Of a DNA stretch of 64,000 bases, positions 1 to 10,886 are shown in pieces. The stretch is taken from the NCBI RefSeq assembly GCF_900444945.1, contig NZ_UFRM01000001.1:878501-942500 (forward strand). The letters run 5' to 3'. The notes beneath the pieces were generated by a model, which had not been told where the DNA came from, did no database searches, and saw only the letters and a program-made list of their open reading frames with translations. The position numbers and the translations under genes were made by a program. Source of the DNA: Actinobacillus lignieresii (GTDB lineage Bacteria > Pseudomonadota > Gammaproteobacteria > Enterobacterales > Pasteurellaceae). Each line of letters starts with the position of its first letter. Within the stretch, counting starts at the first letter, position 1.

Positions 1-5
1 TAATG

Positions 6-701
6 CTATTCGCTTAACATTTTAAGTAATTCTTTAGGTTCTACATAACCGGCAATCAATTGACCGGTGCTATCGACTATATTCGGGGTGCCTGTTACGC
101 CGAATTTAATGCCGAGTTCATGGTGTTTTTTTACGATATTCGGTGTTTTTACTTCTTTCGGTAAAGTACCGTTTTCCGCATCGGTTAATGCTTTCACTTT
201 ATCCGCCGATGTCCAAATCGCTTCCATTTGTTTTGCGGTTTGTGTATTCATTCCGCCGCGAGGGAAAGCGAGGAAACGAATGGTAATACCCAAATCGTTA
301 TACTCTTTAATACGTTGGAACATTAAATGGCAATAATGACAGGTAATATCCATAAATACGGTAACTACGTGCTTCTCATTTTTTGCCGGATAAATAATCA
401 TCTCTTTTTCCAATGCATTTAAATCCGCTAACAATGATTTGTTAGTAATATTAACCGCTTTGCCGTTTTTCAGTTCAAAAATTTGCCCTTGGATCACAAA
501 ACGTCCGTTTTCACTGATTTGTACCACGCCTTCATTTGAAACGGCGGTTCTAAAACCGGGCAGCGCCGAATCACTGATTTTTACATTCGTCGCGCCCATC
601 CCTTCTAACGTTTTTACCAAGCTCATATCATCAGCCATCACGGGAGATATGCATAAGCCCATTAAAGAAACGGAAAATAATGCCGTTACATTTTTTTTCA
701 T
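6..701 (-). CDS. dsbC: Thiol:disulfide interchange protein DsbC
   Basis: Periplasmic disulfide isomerase that reshuffles wrong disulfides in secreted proteins; known members are dimers kept reduced by DsbD. The 231-residue protein has a signal peptide (about residues 1-23, ending VMA), an N-terminal dimerisation domain, and a thioredoxin fold with active site CHYC at 121-124 and cis-Pro loop TGTP at 203-206. The second active-site position is His where CGYC is usual for DsbC. After signal removal the only cysteines are the active-site pair, so the second structural disulfide of E. coli DsbC is absent. It lies 18 bases downstream of the M23 peptidase gene on the same strand and may be co-transcribed with it. 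DsbG is a less likely alternative. Confidence 0.93.
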   Translation of the reverse strand: MKKNVTALFSVSLMGLCISPVMADDMSLVKTLEGMGATNVKISDSALPGFRTAVSNEGVVQISENGRFVIQGQIFELKNGKAVNITNKSLLADLNALEKEMIIYPAKNEKHVVTVFMDITCHYCHLMFQRIKEYNDLGITIRFLAFPRGGMNTQTAKQMEAIWTSADKVKALTDAENGTLPKEVKTPNIVKKHHELGIKFGVTGTPNIVDSTGQLIAGYVEPKELLKMLSE

Positions 702-719
702 GATTAAATATCCTATAAA

Positions 720-2279
720 TTAAAATTTTAATTTTGCTTCAACATATTTAGCACGCGTTAAGAACTTCTTACGTTCTTTATCCGCCATACCCGAATTTGA
801 ACCGGGTAATTTCACCGTCATCGGATTAACCGGTCTTCCGTTAAGATGGAATTCATAGTGTAAATGAGGTCCCGTAGAAGCTCCCGTATTTCCCGATAAC
901 GCAATACGCTCACCTTTTTTCACACTTTGTCCGACTCTTACCAACGTTTTACTCAAGTGCATATAAACCGTGGTAATGTGACCGTGACGAATTTTAATAT
1001 AACGCCCCGCACCTTTTGCCTGATAAGCGATATGTTCAACCACACCGTCCGACGGTGCGATAATCGGCGTTCCCGTCGGTATGCCGAAATCCACCCCATT
1101 ATGCGGTCTGACTCTGCGCGTGACCGGATGTAAACGTCTAGGATTATAGTGCGATGATACCCTTGCATTAAATAACAAAGGAATACGGGCAAATCCTCTA
1201 CTGAGGGTTTCACCGTGGCTACTGTAATAACGTCCGTTATCCGCTTGAATCGCATAATAACGTTTCTTACCGCTGACAATCAGGATGCCTTCTACGTTGC
1301 CGACTTCCGTTACCGTACCGTTGATGTATTCACGTTTTACCAAAATTGCGAAACGATCGCCTTTTTTCAGTTTATTGGTTGCAATTTGCGACTGCAATCC
1401 GACCGCCAACTGATTTACTTGCCGTTCCGAAAGCCCCACTTCTTTAAGACTTGAAGAAAAAGAACCGCTAATTACACCACGTACCACATCTTGTCGCCAT
1501 TCGCCTTTCTTCTCTATTTTTTGAAAGACCCATTTACCGTTATCTTTACGCTCATAAATACGTTCTTCTTTTTCAGATACCAACCAGTTCATATATTCCA
1601 ACTCGCCGTGGTTATCCAAAATCCAGTAGAATTGCTGACCGCCGTCTAAATTAGCCAATTCCGGAAAACGTTTAATCATAGCTCTGGCATCACTTGCACC
1701 TAAACCGGACTGCTCCAAAACATCTTTGAGCTTATCACCGCGACCGACGGTATAACTGAATTGATCCTGAATGCGTAACGCTTCGTCCGCGACGTCTAAA
1801 ATATCGTTTAAGACTTTCTCAGCCTCTTGAGGCAACTTTTCTTCATTCTCTTTATTTTCGACTTTAGAGATCTCGCCCTCTTGCCCTTCAACCTCATCAT
1901 CTTCCGCTAAAAGATCATCATAAGAGGTTGCGGAGTTATCTTCTGCGGCTAATTCCGAATTTTTCTCGTCTTCGGAAACTTCTTCATTAGCTTCCGTATT
2001 TACATTATTAGTAGAGGTCTTATCCGCTGCTGGATCCTGATCTTCTGCGGATGTTAATTGTGTCGTCTCTTCCGGTTGTTCCGGATCATCTTTTTGATCC
2101 GCTTGTTGCTCGTCCAATACAACGTATTGTTCGTAATTCGCCGTTGTATTTATAGAAGGTTGATTTTTTAACGCAAGTACAATACCAATAAAAATTGATA
2201 AGATCGCCATCAAAAAAACCAAACCTTTTAACCGAGATTTTTTCCGACGTCGATCTCTTGCCAATATAACGTGTTGCAA
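720..2279 (-). CDS. mepM: M23-family murein DD-endopeptidase (MepM/YebA-like)
   Basis: Predicted envelope endopeptidase that cuts peptidoglycan cross-links to allow wall growth. The 519-residue protein has a short basic N-terminus, one membrane segment (about 18-38), a long acidic low-complexity linker rich in Asp, Glu and Gln (about 45-165), an OapA/LysM-like region near 170-240, and a C-terminal M23 domain. Zinc and catalytic residues are visible: H393 and D397 in HNGVDFG, and the HLH motif at 472-474. It is divergent from znuC, the same neighbourhood as mepM next to znu genes in E. coli. The acidic linker is longer than in E. coli MepM. Function is assigned from family and context. Confidence 0.9.
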   Translation of the reverse strand: MQHVILARDRRRKKSRLKGLVFLMAILSIFIGIVLALKNQPSINTTANYEQYVVLDEQQADQKDDPEQPEETTQLTSAEDQDPAADKTSTNNVNTEANEEVSEDEKNSELAAEDNSATSYDDLLAEDDEVEGQEGEISKVENKENEEKLPQEAEKVLNDILDVADEALRIQDQFSYTVGRGDKLKDVLEQSGLGASDARAMIKRFPELANLDGGQQFYWILDNHGELEYMNWLVSEKEERIYERKDNGKWVFQKIEKKGEWRQDVVRGVISGSFSSSLKEVGLSERQVNQLAVGLQSQIATNKLKKGDRFAILVKREYINGTVTEVGNVEGILIVSGKKRYYAIQADNGRYYSSHGETLSRGFARIPLLFNARVSSHYNPRRLHPVTRRVRPHNGVDFGIPTGTPIIAPSDGVVEHIAYQAKGAGRYIKIRHGHITTVYMHLSKTLVRVGQSVKKGERIALSGNTGASTGPHLHYEFHLNGRPVNPMTVKLPGSNSGMADKERKKFLTRAKYVEAKLKF

Positions 2280-2413
2280 AATATGTCCTATCGTATCATT
2301 TATTTCTTACAGGAGAATCCGACAAAATTTCTTTCTTAAAATTCATTCTTGTCAGAATCTAAAAAATCCGCTAATTTGTCACTTATTTATTATATCCCTA
2401 AAATTTTTAAATA

Positions 2414-3214
2414 ATGCAAATTAAACGACTTACGCCCGTCCCTAAAGAAAAATCCAAAGGTCATCCGCTAGTTCAGCTTCAACAAATCGAAGTATCCTTT
2501 AACGAGCAAAAGGTTCTGCACAATATCAATTTAGCGATTTATGCTAATTCCATTACGACCATTGTCGGTCCTAACGGCGGAGGTAAATCCACTTTATTAA
2601 AAGTATTATTAAAATTACTTACGCCTGACAGCGGTAAAGTTATTCACCAAAAAGGCTTAAAAATCGGCTATGTACCGCAAAAATTGCATCTTGATCATTC
2701 CATGCCGATCACCGTTTGGAAATTTCTATCCTTGAAACCTGACGCTACGACGCAAGCGATTCAAGAGGCGCTTTCGCTATTCTCTATTACGCATTTAGCG
2801 CAAAACAGTATGCAAAAACTCTCGGGCGGCGAACTTCAACGCGTATTACTCGCCAGAGCGGTACTAAATAAACCGCATTTACTGGTTTTGGACGAGCCGA
2901 TGCAAGGTGTGGATATTACAGGGCAAACCGAACTCTATCAACTATTAAATAATACTCGTTCGTGGTTAAATTGCGCAATTTTAATGGTTTCGCATGATTT
3001 GAATATCGTAATGGCGAATACCGACGAAGTTTTATGCGTCAATAAACATATTTGTTGTGCCGGTACGCCGGAAATGGTCACTAACGATCCGCATTTTATT
3101 CATTTCTTTGGCGACCAATTCGCTAAAAATGTGGCGTTTTATTCACATCACCACAACCACCATCATAATTTGCACGGCGACGTATGTAGCGGTCAATGCG
3201 AATGCCAACATTAG
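2414..3214 (+). CDS. znuC: Zinc ABC transporter ATP-binding protein ZnuC
   Basis: ATPase of the high-affinity zinc importer ZnuABC, on the cytoplasmic face of the inner membrane. The 266-residue protein has a Walker A motif GPNGGGKST (52-60), a signature LSGGELQRV, a Walker B with LVLDEP followed by a D-loop, and the switch His in VSHDLN. The C-terminus carries a His/Cys-rich tail (HHHNHHHN followed by several Cys), a plausible zinc sensor or buffer. The partner permease znuB is about 31 kb away at 34089, and znuA is not in the window. No strong Shine-Dalgarno precedes the ATG. Zur control is expected from the family, but I could not point to a convincing Zur box in the 134-base gap. Confidence 0.95.
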   Translation: MQIKRLTPVPKEKSKGHPLVQLQQIEVSFNEQKVLHNINLAIYANSITTIVGPNGGGKSTLLKVLLKLLTPDSGKVIHQKGLKIGYVPQKLHLDHSMPITVWKFLSLKPDATTQAIQEALSLFSITHLAQNSMQKLSGGELQRVLLARAVLNKPHLLVLDEPMQGVDITGQTELYQLLNNTRSWLNCAILMVSHDLNIVMANTDEVLCVNKHICCAGTPEMVTNDPHFIHFFGDQFAKNVAFYSHHHNHHHNLHGDVCSGQCECQH

Positions 3215-3456
3215 TCCTTCTTCCAAGCGGTTAAATTTTTAAAATTCTTTGTAAAAGAACGCAAAATTTAACCGTTTTGTTATCAATTTGTTAAAAACAA
3301 GACTTAGCTCACATTCTTTTCTTTTATTTTAAGGCATAATATAAATATCGCTTTATAAATTGATTAATTACACGGAGTTTTAATCCAATTTATTCGCATT
3401 AGCGTATATAATGACGCCCATAACTCGTAAACACATCAATACAAGGTTAGGTCTAT

Positions 3457-6267
3457 ATGCAGCATAAAAATTTTGAAGATTGGTTGGCTTCTTCTCCGTT
3501 CGGAGGTTCCAACCAGACTTATGTTGAAGAAATCTATGAACAATATCTAGAAAATCCGGCAAATGTCGATGCTAGTTGGCGTGTCATTTTTGATACCCTT
3601 CCGAAAACGCAAGTCGTAGAACAGCCCCATTCTCAAGTACGTGATTATTTCCGTAAACTCGCCCGTGAAAACGTCCCCGAATCCGTTACCGTGATTGATC
3701 CGGAAGCCAGCGCAAAACAAGTGCGTCTATTACAATGGATTAATGCTCATCGTTTCCGCGGATACTTGGAAGCAAAACTCGACCCAATCAACTATTATCG
3801 CTGGAAAACGTCCGTCGTGCCTGAGCTGGATTATCGCCATCATGGTTTTACCGAGGCGGATTTGAACGAAACGGTAACGATCGGCAAATATGTTTACGGC
3901 AAAGAAACCATGAAGTTCGGTGAGCTCGCCGATGCGTTAAAACAAACCTATTTAGGCACAATCGGTTTAGAGTTTATGCACGTGCAAGATATGGAGCAAC
4001 GTAACTGGTTACAAGCTAAAATCGAAAGTACTTTAAATAAACCGTTATTTACGCATACCGAAAAAGTTAATTTACTGACCGAATTAACCGCTGCCGACGG
4101 GCTTGAGCATTATCTCGGTGCGAAATTCCCCGGTGCAAAACGCTTCTCATTAGAAGGTAGCGATGCGTTTATTCCAATGATGAAAGAGATTATTCGCCAT
4201 GCCGGTCGTCAAGGTATGAAAGACGTAGTAATGGGTATGGCGCACCGCGGACGTTTAAATATGTTAGTAAACGTACTAGGTAAAAGACCGGCGGAATTAT
4301 TTGATGAGTTTGCAGGTAAACACGCCGACGATAACCGTACCGGTGACGTAAAATATCACCAAGGCTTCTCATCCGATTTCGATGTGGACGGCGAACGCGT
4401 ACATTTAACTCTTGCTTTTAACCCGTCGCATTTGGAAATTGTGAGTCCGGTGGTTATCGGCTCGGTACGTGCACGCCAAGAACGTATTCGCGATACCGAA
4501 CATAATAAAGTCCTAGCGGTCACGGTACACGGTGATTCTGCGGTAGCAGGCCAAGGCGTAGTACAAGAAACCTTAAATATGTCGAATGCTCGCGGTTATA
4601 AAGTCGGCGGTACAATTCGTATCGTGATCAATAACCAAATCGGTTTTACCACCTCTAACCCGAACGACACTCGTTCAACCGAATTCTGTACCGATATTGC
4701 CAAAATGATTCAGGCACCGATCATCCATGTAAACGGTGATGATCCGGAAGCGGTCGCTTTTGCCGCTCGTATGGCGGTCGAATATCGCACCTTATTCAAA
4801 CGTGATATTTTTATCGATTTGATTTCTTATCGTCGCCACGGTCACAATGAAGCGGACGAACCGTTAGCTACTCAGCCGATGATGTACAGCATCATCAAAA
4901 AACACCCGACACCTCGCAAGGTCTATGCGGATCGTTTGGTTGCCGAAGGCGTATTAAATCAAGACCAAGCGACCGAAATCATGAACAACTACCGTGATGC
5001 GTTGGATAACGGCGATCGTGTCGTACCGGAATGGCGCGAAATGGATATGGCGGCGGTGGATTGGTTGCAATATCTCAATTATGACTGGACAGCACCTTAT
5101 GAGAGCAAATTCCCGCAAGATCGTTTCTACACCTTAGCTAAACGTGTGTGCGAATACCCTGAAAGTTTACGCCCGCATTCTCGTGTCGAAAAAATCTATA
5201 GTGACCGTAAAGAGATGTACGAGGGCAAAAAATTGCTGGATTGGGGTATGGCGGAAACCATGGCATACGCAACTCTATTAGACGAAGGCACGCACGTACG
5301 TTTATCGGGCGAGGATGCCGGTCGCGGTACGTTCTTCCACCGCCATGCGGTTGTACATAACCAAAATGACGGTACGGGCTATGTTCCGCTTGCGCATTTA
5401 CACGCCAATCAAGGACGCTTTGAAGTATGGGACTCGGTACTTTCCGAAGAGGCGGTCTTAGCGTTTGAATACGGCTATGCGACAACCGATCCGAAAACAT
5501 TAACCATTTGGGAAGCGCAATTCGGTGACTTTGCCAACGGTGCGCAAATCGTAATCGACCAATTTATCAGCTCCGGCGAACAAAAATGGGGCAGAATGTG
5601 CGGGCTAGTGATGTTGTTGCCGCACGGTTATGAAGGACAAGGTCCGGAACATTCTTCGGCAAGATTGGAACGTTATTTACAGCTTTGCGCACAACAAAAT
5701 ATGCAAGTGTGCGTACCGAGTACGCCGGCACAGGCTTACCATATGTTACGTCGCCAAGCGATTCGTAAAATGCGTCGTCCGTTAGTGGCAATTACACCGA
5801 AATCTCTGTTACGTCATCCGCTGGCGGTATCATCTCTCGAAGAACTGACCGAGGGAGAATTCCAAAATGTAATTGGTGAAATCGATAGCAATATTACGGC
5901 GAAAAAAGTAAAACGTGTGGTGATGTGTTCCGGCAAAGTTTATTACGACTTACTCGAACAACGTCGTCAAAACGAACAAACTGATGTGGCGATTATTCGT
6001 ATTGAGCAACTTTATCCATTCCCATATGAGGATATGAAAAAAGTATTAGAACCTTACGCACACGTGAAAGATTTCGTTTGGTGTCAAGAAGAACCGCAAA
6101 ACCAAGGCGCATGGTATTGCAGTAAACATAATTTTGAGGCTTCGATTCCTGAAAAAGCGAAATTAACCTATGCGGGTCGTCCTGCTTCGGCTTCACCGGC
6201 GGTAGGTTATACCTCTTTACATGCTCAGCAACAAAAACAACTTGTCGATGACGCCTTAACACTTTAA
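3457..6267 (+). CDS. sucA: 2-oxoglutarate dehydrogenase E1 component
   Basis: Thiamine-diphosphate-dependent decarboxylase of the 2-oxoglutarate dehydrogenase complex, producing a succinyl group for transfer to the lipoyl arm of SucB. The 936-residue length matches the family. The N-terminal segment with the FGGSNQTYVEEIYEQYLENP motif, the central ThDP-binding half and the conserved RRHGHNEADEP segment are all present, followed by a transketolase-like C-terminal half. The start has an upstream AAGG about 11 bases away. sucB follows after 119 bases, with an inverted repeat between them. The E3 subunit (lpd) is not in the window and is presumably shared with pyruvate dehydrogenase. Confidence 0.97.
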   Translation: MQHKNFEDWLASSPFGGSNQTYVEEIYEQYLENPANVDASWRVIFDTLPKTQVVEQPHSQVRDYFRKLARENVPESVTVIDPEASAKQVRLLQWINAHRFRGYLEAKLDPINYYRWKTSVVPELDYRHHGFTEADLNETVTIGKYVYGKETMKFGELADALKQTYLGTIGLEFMHVQDMEQRNWLQAKIESTLNKPLFTHTEKVNLLTELTAADGLEHYLGAKFPGAKRFSLEGSDAFIPMMKEIIRHAGRQGMKDVVMGMAHRGRLNMLVNVLGKRPAELFDEFAGKHADDNRTGDVKYHQGFSSDFDVDGERVHLTLAFNPSHLEIVSPVVIGSVRARQERIRDTEHNKVLAVTVHGDSAVAGQGVVQETLNMSNARGYKVGGTIRIVINNQIGFTTSNPNDTRSTEFCTDIAKMIQAPIIHVNGDDPEAVAFAARMAVEYRTLFKRDIFIDLISYRRHGHNEADEPLATQPMMYSIIKKHPTPRKVYADRLVAEGVLNQDQATEIMNNYRDALDNGDRVVPEWREMDMAAVDWLQYLNYDWTAPYESKFPQDRFYTLAKRVCEYPESLRPHSRVEKIYSDRKEMYEGKKLLDWGMAETMAYATLLDEGTHVRLSGEDAGRGTFFHRHAVVHNQNDGTGYVPLAHLHANQGRFEVWDSVLSEEAVLAFEYGYATTDPKTLTIWEAQFGDFANGAQIVIDQFISSGEQKWGRMCGLVMLLPHGYEGQGPEHSSARLERYLQLCAQQNMQVCVPSTPAQAYHMLRRQAIRKMRRPLVAITPKSLLRHPLAVSSLEELTEGEFQNVIGEIDSNITAKKVKRVVMCSGKVYYDLLEQRRQNEQTDVAIIRIEQLYPFPYEDMKKVLEPYAHVKDFVWCQEEPQNQGAWYCSKHNFEASIPEKAKLTYAGRPASASPAVGYTSLHAQQQKQLVDDALTL

Positions 6268-6274
6268 GCATAAA

Positions 6275-6330
6275 TAAGCGGTCGATTTTTAATAAACTTT
6301 TGCAAAAAATCTTACGAAAACGACCGCTTA
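6275..6330. repeat. Inverted repeat between sucA and sucB
   Basis: TAAGCGGTCG (6275-6284) is repeated inverted as CGACCGCTTA (6321-6330), with an AT-rich loop. The arms resemble degenerate uptake sequences (T in place of the leading CA). No clear T-run follows, so it may be a processing or mRNA-stability hairpin, or a weak attenuator that makes sucA and sucB levels differ. Confidence 0.5.
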
Positions 6331-6386
6331 CTCAATTATCGGTTTAGGTAAAACCTATACCGGCAAATTAAGAAAGGAACCAAACC

Positions 6387-7616
6387 ATGACTATTGAAAT
6401 TTTAACTCCCGTGCTACCCGAATCCGTCGCGGATGCTACCGTTGCGACTTGGCACAAAAAAGTAGGCGATACGGTTAAACGTGACGAAGTACTTGTTGAA
6501 ATTGAAACGGATAAAGTCGTTTTAGAAGTGCCGGCACCGAATGACGGCGTATTAGCGGAAATCAGCCAAGAGCAAGGCGCAACCGTTACTTCTAAACAGT
6601 TACTTGGGAAAATCTCAACCGTTCAAGCGGGAGATTTTACGCAAGAAACTATCAAACAAGCTAACGAAGCGACTCCCGCCGATCGTAAATCCGCCGCCAT
6701 CGAATATGATCACTCGGATGCCGACTCTCAAGGTCCGGCGATTCGTCGTTTATTAGCGGAACATAATATCGAAGCGCATTTAGTCAAAGGTACCGGTGTC
6801 GGCGGTCGTATTACCCGTGAAGATATCGAACACTATCTTGCACAACGTCAGGCTCAAAAAACCAAACAAGCGATGGCAAGCGAACACAATACGGTAAGTA
6901 CCGTAGCTTACTCCGCTCGTAGCGAAAAACGCGTGCCGATGACACGTTTACGTAAACGTATTGCCGAACGTCTGTTAGAAGCGAAAAACACTACTGCAAT
7001 GCTGACCACCTTCAACGAGGTGGATATGCAGCCGATTATGAGCTTACGTAAAACTTACGGTGAGAAATTTGAAAAACAACACGGCGTGCGTTTAGGCTTT
7101 ATGTCGTTCTATATTAAAGCGGTGGTAGAAGCGTTAAAACGTTATCCGGAAATCAATGCTTCGATTGACGGCGATGATGTGGTATATCACAACTACTTCG
7201 ATATTAGTATTGCGGTATCCACTCCGCGCGGATTAGTCACGCCGGTGATTCGTAACTGCGATAAATTATCGATGGCGGATATTGAGAAAACCATTAAAGC
7301 ACTTGCCGAAAAAGGACGTGACGGTAAACTAACCGTAGAAGACCTAACCGGCGGTAACTTTACCATTACTAACGGCGGCGTATTCGGTTCGTTAATGTCC
7401 ACTCCGATTATCAATCCGCCGCAAAGTGCGATTTTAGGTATGCATGCGATTAAAGATCGCCCTGTCGCAGTAAACGGTCAAGTGGTGATTCGCCCGATGA
7501 TGTATCTTGCCTTGTCTTATGACCACCGCTTAATTGACGGTCGTGAATCGGTAGGTTTCCTCGTTGCAGTCAGAGATTTATTAGAAGATCCGACCCGTTT
7601 ACTACTTGAAATCTAA
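6387..7616 (+). CDS. sucB: 2-oxoglutarate dehydrogenase E2 (dihydrolipoyl succinyltransferase)
   Basis: Core of the 2-oxoglutarate dehydrogenase complex; transfers succinyl from the lipoyl arm to CoA. The 409-residue protein has one lipoyl domain with the modified Lys at 43 in [10 protein letters not shown], a short linker, an E3/E1-binding domain around 112-152 ([20 protein letters not shown]), and a C-terminal catalytic domain with the DHRLIDGRE motif carrying the active-site His. A good RBS (AGAAAGGA) precedes the ATG at 6387. A strong terminator at 7639 ends the transcript before the next gene. Confidence 0.97.
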   Translation: MTIEILTPVLPESVADATVATWHKKVGDTVKRDEVLVEIETDKVVLEVPAPNDGVLAEISQEQGATVTSKQLLGKISTVQAGDFTQETIKQANEATPADRKSAAIEYDHSDADSQGPAIRRLLAEHNIEAHLVKGTGVGGRITREDIEHYLAQRQAQKTKQAMASEHNTVSTVAYSARSEKRVPMTRLRKRIAERLLEAKNTTAMLTTFNEVDMQPIMSLRKTYGEKFEKQHGVRLGFMSFYIKAVVEALKRYPEINASIDGDDVVYHNYFDISIAVSTPRGLVTPVIRNCDKLSMADIEKTIKALAEKGRDGKLTVEDLTGGNFTITNGGVFGSLMSTPIINPPQSAILGMHAIKDRPVAVNGQVVIRPMMYLALSYDHRLIDGRESVGFLVAVRDLLEDPTRLLLEI

Positions 7617-7638
7617 TTGTCGTTTTACACTCATTTTT

Positions 7639-7670
7639 AACCGCTTGTACTTAAACAAGCGGTTATTTTT
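7639..7670 (+). terminator. Terminator after sucB made from paired uptake sequences
   Basis: AACCGCTTGT (7639-7648) pairs with ACAAGCGGTT (7655-7664), followed by ATTTTTT. Both arms contain the 9-base uptake core in opposite orientation. Confidence 0.85.
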
Positions 7671-7758
7671 TGCAAGAAAGTAATATTCACCGAAATTTGT
7701 AAGATATGTAAACTTATGTTATAGTAAATGTATAGAACGCTTACTTAGACTGAAATTT

Positions 7759-8625
7759 ATGACCTATTATTACCCGACGGCAAATAACGTTTATCCCGAT
7801 CAACCTCATAAGTCTTACCGACTAAAACGCTTTCGCTTTTGGTTGCGGTCCGTCTTACATGCTTCACAAGTCAAAAAATTTAGTCGGTTTGCAAACCGAC
7901 ACCCTGAACTTTCCGAGTTGCTTAAAGCTTACCCTAATTATAGTTATCCGGTCATTCATCGTTTTTTGGATAAGCGTTTTAATGCGGAGCAACGTTTGGA
8001 AATTGTGTGTGATAACCTTACTTTTTTACCTCAAAAATTTGCGCAGTATCATCTTCCTCCGCTTTGGGTTAAACCGATCAGCTTCGGCGAATTTATTCCT
8101 GATTTTGAAATCCGCTTAAATATAAACGAATATCAAGCGATGGAAGGTTTTTGGGCGTTGGAATTACGCCAAAAAAGCAGCCGCCGGCTCGTTTATTTAT
8201 TAACATTCGGCAAAATAGAACAATCACTGCTTATCGGAGTGATTCAAGGCGCCAATACGGAAAACGCCAAAGATTTAGTTAAGTTTTTAACCAAACAATG
8301 TCACGGCTTACGTCCCGCATATTTATTAATCGAAGTCATGAAGTTACTCGCTCATACGCTCGGCTACCAGTTATTAGGTATTCCGCACAAATACCAAAAT
8401 AAGTCGCGCTTTATTCAAAGCAAACGTTATACCGTCAATTATGATACGTTATTCAGCGAATCGGGCGGGTTACTGCAAGAATACTGGCAATTACCGCTTG
8501 CTTTAAACAAAGACTTGACGGACGTACCGAGTAAAAAACGTTCAATGTATCGTAAACGCTTTGAAATGTTAGACAAATTAGCGGACGTCATTCAGCAAAC
8601 ATTTCCGTTACCGCCGTCTTCATAG
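7759..8625 (+). CDS. VirK/YbjX family protein (DUF535)
   Basis: A 288-residue protein recognisable as the VirK/YbjX family (DUF535), known from Shigella VirK and Salmonella/E. coli YbjX and tied there to envelope stress, peptide resistance and virulence; no biochemical activity is established. No signal peptide or membrane helix is obvious; the N-terminus is basic and aromatic, and conserved-looking segments include EIRLNINEYQAMEGFWALEL and the HKYQNKSRF stretch. It sits between sucAB and sucCD but is bounded on both sides by terminators, so it is probably an independent transcription unit. Family assignment is from overall pattern and should be checked with a profile search. Confidence 0.8.
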   Translation: MTYYYPTANNVYPDQPHKSYRLKRFRFWLRSVLHASQVKKFSRFANRHPELSELLKAYPNYSYPVIHRFLDKRFNAEQRLEIVCDNLTFLPQKFAQYHLPPLWVKPISFGEFIPDFEIRLNINEYQAMEGFWALELRQKSSRRLVYLLTFGKIEQSLLIGVIQGANTENAKDLVKFLTKQCHGLRPAYLLIEVMKLLAHTLGYQLLGIPHKYQNKSRFIQSKRYTVNYDTLFSESGGLLQEYWQLPLALNKDLTDVPSKKRSMYRKRFEMLDKLADVIQQTFPLPPSS

Positions 8626-8637
8626 CCATAAATAACA

Positions 8638-8662
8638 GACCGTTTTACAAGCGGTCTTTTTT
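8638..8662 (+). terminator. Terminator after the VirK-like gene
   Basis: AGACCG (8638-8643) and CGGTCT (8652-8657) form a short stem followed by a T-run. The downstream part contains the uptake core ACAAGCGGT at 8647-8655. Confidence 0.7.
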
Positions 8663-8768
8663 CTTTGATTTTTTGCCTATCTCCTCCTATTTTAACGTTT
8701 GCTTTTTTATAGTAGATGGATTAAATTCTTGAACATTATCCTAATCATTATCCTATACAGGAAAGCTT

Positions 8769-9935
8769 ATGAATCTACACGAATATCAAGCAAAACAAAT
8801 TTTTGCACAATATCGACTTCCCGTAAGTAAAGGTATTGTTTGTCATTCTCTCGATGACGCCGTTTCAGCCATTCACACATTAGCTGGCGACACTTGGGCG
8901 GCGAAATGCCAAGTTCACGCCGGCGGTAGAGGCAAAGCGGGCGGAGTAAAATTAGTGCGCAGTGAAGCGGAAATTCATGAGTTTTGTAATCAATGGTTGG
9001 GACAGCGTTTAGTCACTTTTCAAACCGATAAAAACGGACAACCGGTAAATACGATTTATCTCGAAGAAACGTGCCTAATAGAACGTGAATTATATTTGGG
9101 TGCAGTAATTGATCGTTCTTCACAAAAAATTGTTTTTATGGCGTCAAGTGTCGGCGGTATGAATATTGAAGATGTCGCCGCACAAACACCGGAGCTTATC
9201 CATAAAGCGACCATTGATCCGCTTACCGGTGCGCAAGCTTTTCAGGGTCGTGAATTAGCTTTTAAACTCGGTCTGTCCGGCGATCAAATCAAACAATTCG
9301 CTCATCTTTTTGTACAACTTGCCAAATTATTTATTGAAAAAGATCTTGCCTTACTCGAAGTAAATCCGCTCGTATTGACCAAACAAGGTCAATTACTTTG
9401 TTTAGATGCCAAAATGGTAATTGACAGTAATGCGCTTTATCGCCATCCGGAGCTAAAAGCCCTACAAGATCCAAGCCAAGAAGATGCGCGAGAAGCCGAT
9501 GCGGCAAAATGGGATCTTAACTATGTCGCATTAGACGGCAATATCGGTTGTATGGTTAATGGTGCAGGCTTAGCCATGGGAACCATGGATATCGTGAAAC
9601 TACACGGTGGTCGTCCGGCAAACTTTTTAGATGTCGGCGGCGGCGCAACGAAAGAACGTGTTTCGGAAGCCTTTAAACTGATTCTTTCCGATCAGAATGT
9701 TAAAGCCGTCTTAGTCAATATTTTCGGCGGCATCGTCAGATGCGATTTAATTGCGGAAGGTATTATTGCGGCGGTTAATGAAGTCGGGATAAACATTCCG
9801 GTCATCGTGCGTTTAGAAGGTACTAATGCGGAATTAGGTCGTGAAATTTTAGCAAACAGCGGCTTACGTCTCATTGCGGCAAATACATTAACACAAGCGG
9901 CACAACTTGCAGTCAAAGCAGCGGAAGGAAAATAA
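8769..9935 (+). CDS. sucC: Succinyl-CoA synthetase beta subunit
   Basis: Beta subunit of the ADP- or GDP-forming succinate-CoA ligase, which interconverts succinyl-CoA and succinate with substrate-level phosphorylation. The 388-residue protein has an N-terminal ATP-grasp domain ([12 protein letters not shown] start, [14 protein letters not shown] near 46-59, LLEVNPLV) and a C-terminal CoA-ligase domain with [10 protein letters not shown]. An AGGAAAG site precedes the ATG. It is separated from sucD by two bases, so the two are translationally coupled. It has its own promoter region rather than following sucAB directly. Confidence 0.97.
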   Translation: MNLHEYQAKQIFAQYRLPVSKGIVCHSLDDAVSAIHTLAGDTWAAKCQVHAGGRGKAGGVKLVRSEAEIHEFCNQWLGQRLVTFQTDKNGQPVNTIYLEETCLIERELYLGAVIDRSSQKIVFMASSVGGMNIEDVAAQTPELIHKATIDPLTGAQAFQGRELAFKLGLSGDQIKQFAHLFVQLAKLFIEKDLALLEVNPLVLTKQGQLLCLDAKMVIDSNALYRHPELKALQDPSQEDAREADAAKWDLNYVALDGNIGCMVNGAGLAMGTMDIVKLHGGRPANFLDVGGGATKERVSEAFKLILSDQNVKAVLVNIFGGIVRCDLIAEGIIAAVNEVGINIPVIVRLEGTNAELGREILANSGLRLIAANTLTQAAQLAVKAAEGK

Positions 9936-9937
9936 AC

Positions 9938-10810
9938 ATGGCGATTTTAATTGATAAGAATACTAAAGTGATTTGCCAAGGTTTTACCGGCGGACAAGGC
10001 ACATTTCATAGCGAACAGGCTTTAGCATACGGTACGAAACTTGTCGGCGGCGTTTCGCCGAACAAAGGCGGTACAACGCATTTAGGTTTACCGGTATTTG
10101 ATACCGTACGTGAAGCGGTCGAAAAAACCGGTGCGACTGCAAGTGTAATTTACGTTCCCGCTCCCGGCTGTAAAGATGCGATTTTGGAAGCGATTGATGC
10201 AGGTATCCAGCTTATCGTTTGTATTACCGAAGGTATTCCTACGTTAGATATGGTTTGTGTCAAACAGAAATTAAAAGAAAGCGGTGTACGAATGATTGGT
10301 CCGAACTGTCCGGGAATTATTACCCCTGACGAGTGTAAAATCGGCATTATGCCGGCGCATATTCATAAGAAAGGTAAAATCGGTATTGTTTCTCGTTCCG
10401 GCACGCTTACTTATGAAGCGGTAAAACAAACCACGGATGAAGGATTCGGGCAATCTACCTGTGTCGGTATCGGTGGTGATCCGATTCCAGGCTCAAGTTT
10501 TATCGACATTTTGAAACTCTTCCAAGCCGATCCTGAAACCGAAGCGATCGTAATGATTGGTGAAATCGGCGGTAGCGCCGAGGAAGAAGCCGCCGAATTT
10601 ATCAAAATGCACGTAACAAAGCCTGTTGTCAGTTATATCTCCGGCGTTACCGCACCGAAAGGAAAACGAATGGGACACGCAGGTGCAATTATTAGCGGCG
10701 GTAAAGGCACGGCAGATGAAAAATTTAAAGCATTAGAGAATGCCGGCGTGAAAACGGTGAGAAGTCTTGCCGAAATCGGTAGCGCATTAAGAGAATTGCT
10801 GCACAAATAA
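9938..10810 (+). CDS. sucD: Succinyl-CoA synthetase alpha subunit
   Basis: Alpha subunit of succinate-CoA ligase; binds CoA and carries the phosphohistidine. The 290-residue protein has an N-terminal Rossmann CoA-binding domain ([12 protein letters not shown]), the GPNCPGI loop near 121-127, and the active-site His at about 247 in [27 protein letters not shown] overlaps the end of sucC as the ribosome site. Last gene of the sucCD unit, facing mglB tail to tail. Confidence 0.97.
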   Translation: MAILIDKNTKVICQGFTGGQGTFHSEQALAYGTKLVGGVSPNKGGTTHLGLPVFDTVREAVEKTGATASVIYVPAPGCKDAILEAIDAGIQLIVCITEGIPTLDMVCVKQKLKESGVRMIGPNCPGIITPDECKIGIMPAHIHKKGKIGIVSRSGTLTYEAVKQTTDEGFGQSTCVGIGGDPIPGSSFIDILKLFQADPETEAIVMIGEIGGSAEEEAAEFIKMHVTKPVVSYISGVTAPKGKRMGHAGAIISGGKGTADEKFKALENAGVKTVRSLAEIGSALRELLHK

Positions 10811-10886
10811 ATCTCGTTCAATAATCGGTCGTTTTTTCATAATGATTTGCAAAAATGATAAGATGACCGTAATTGAGTTCAAACGA

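Noticed and set aside
2280..2413. Zur box in the mepM-znuC gap
   Set aside because: I looked for the expected AT-rich palindrome and found only weak imperfect symmetry near 2283-2300. Not enough to call a site.
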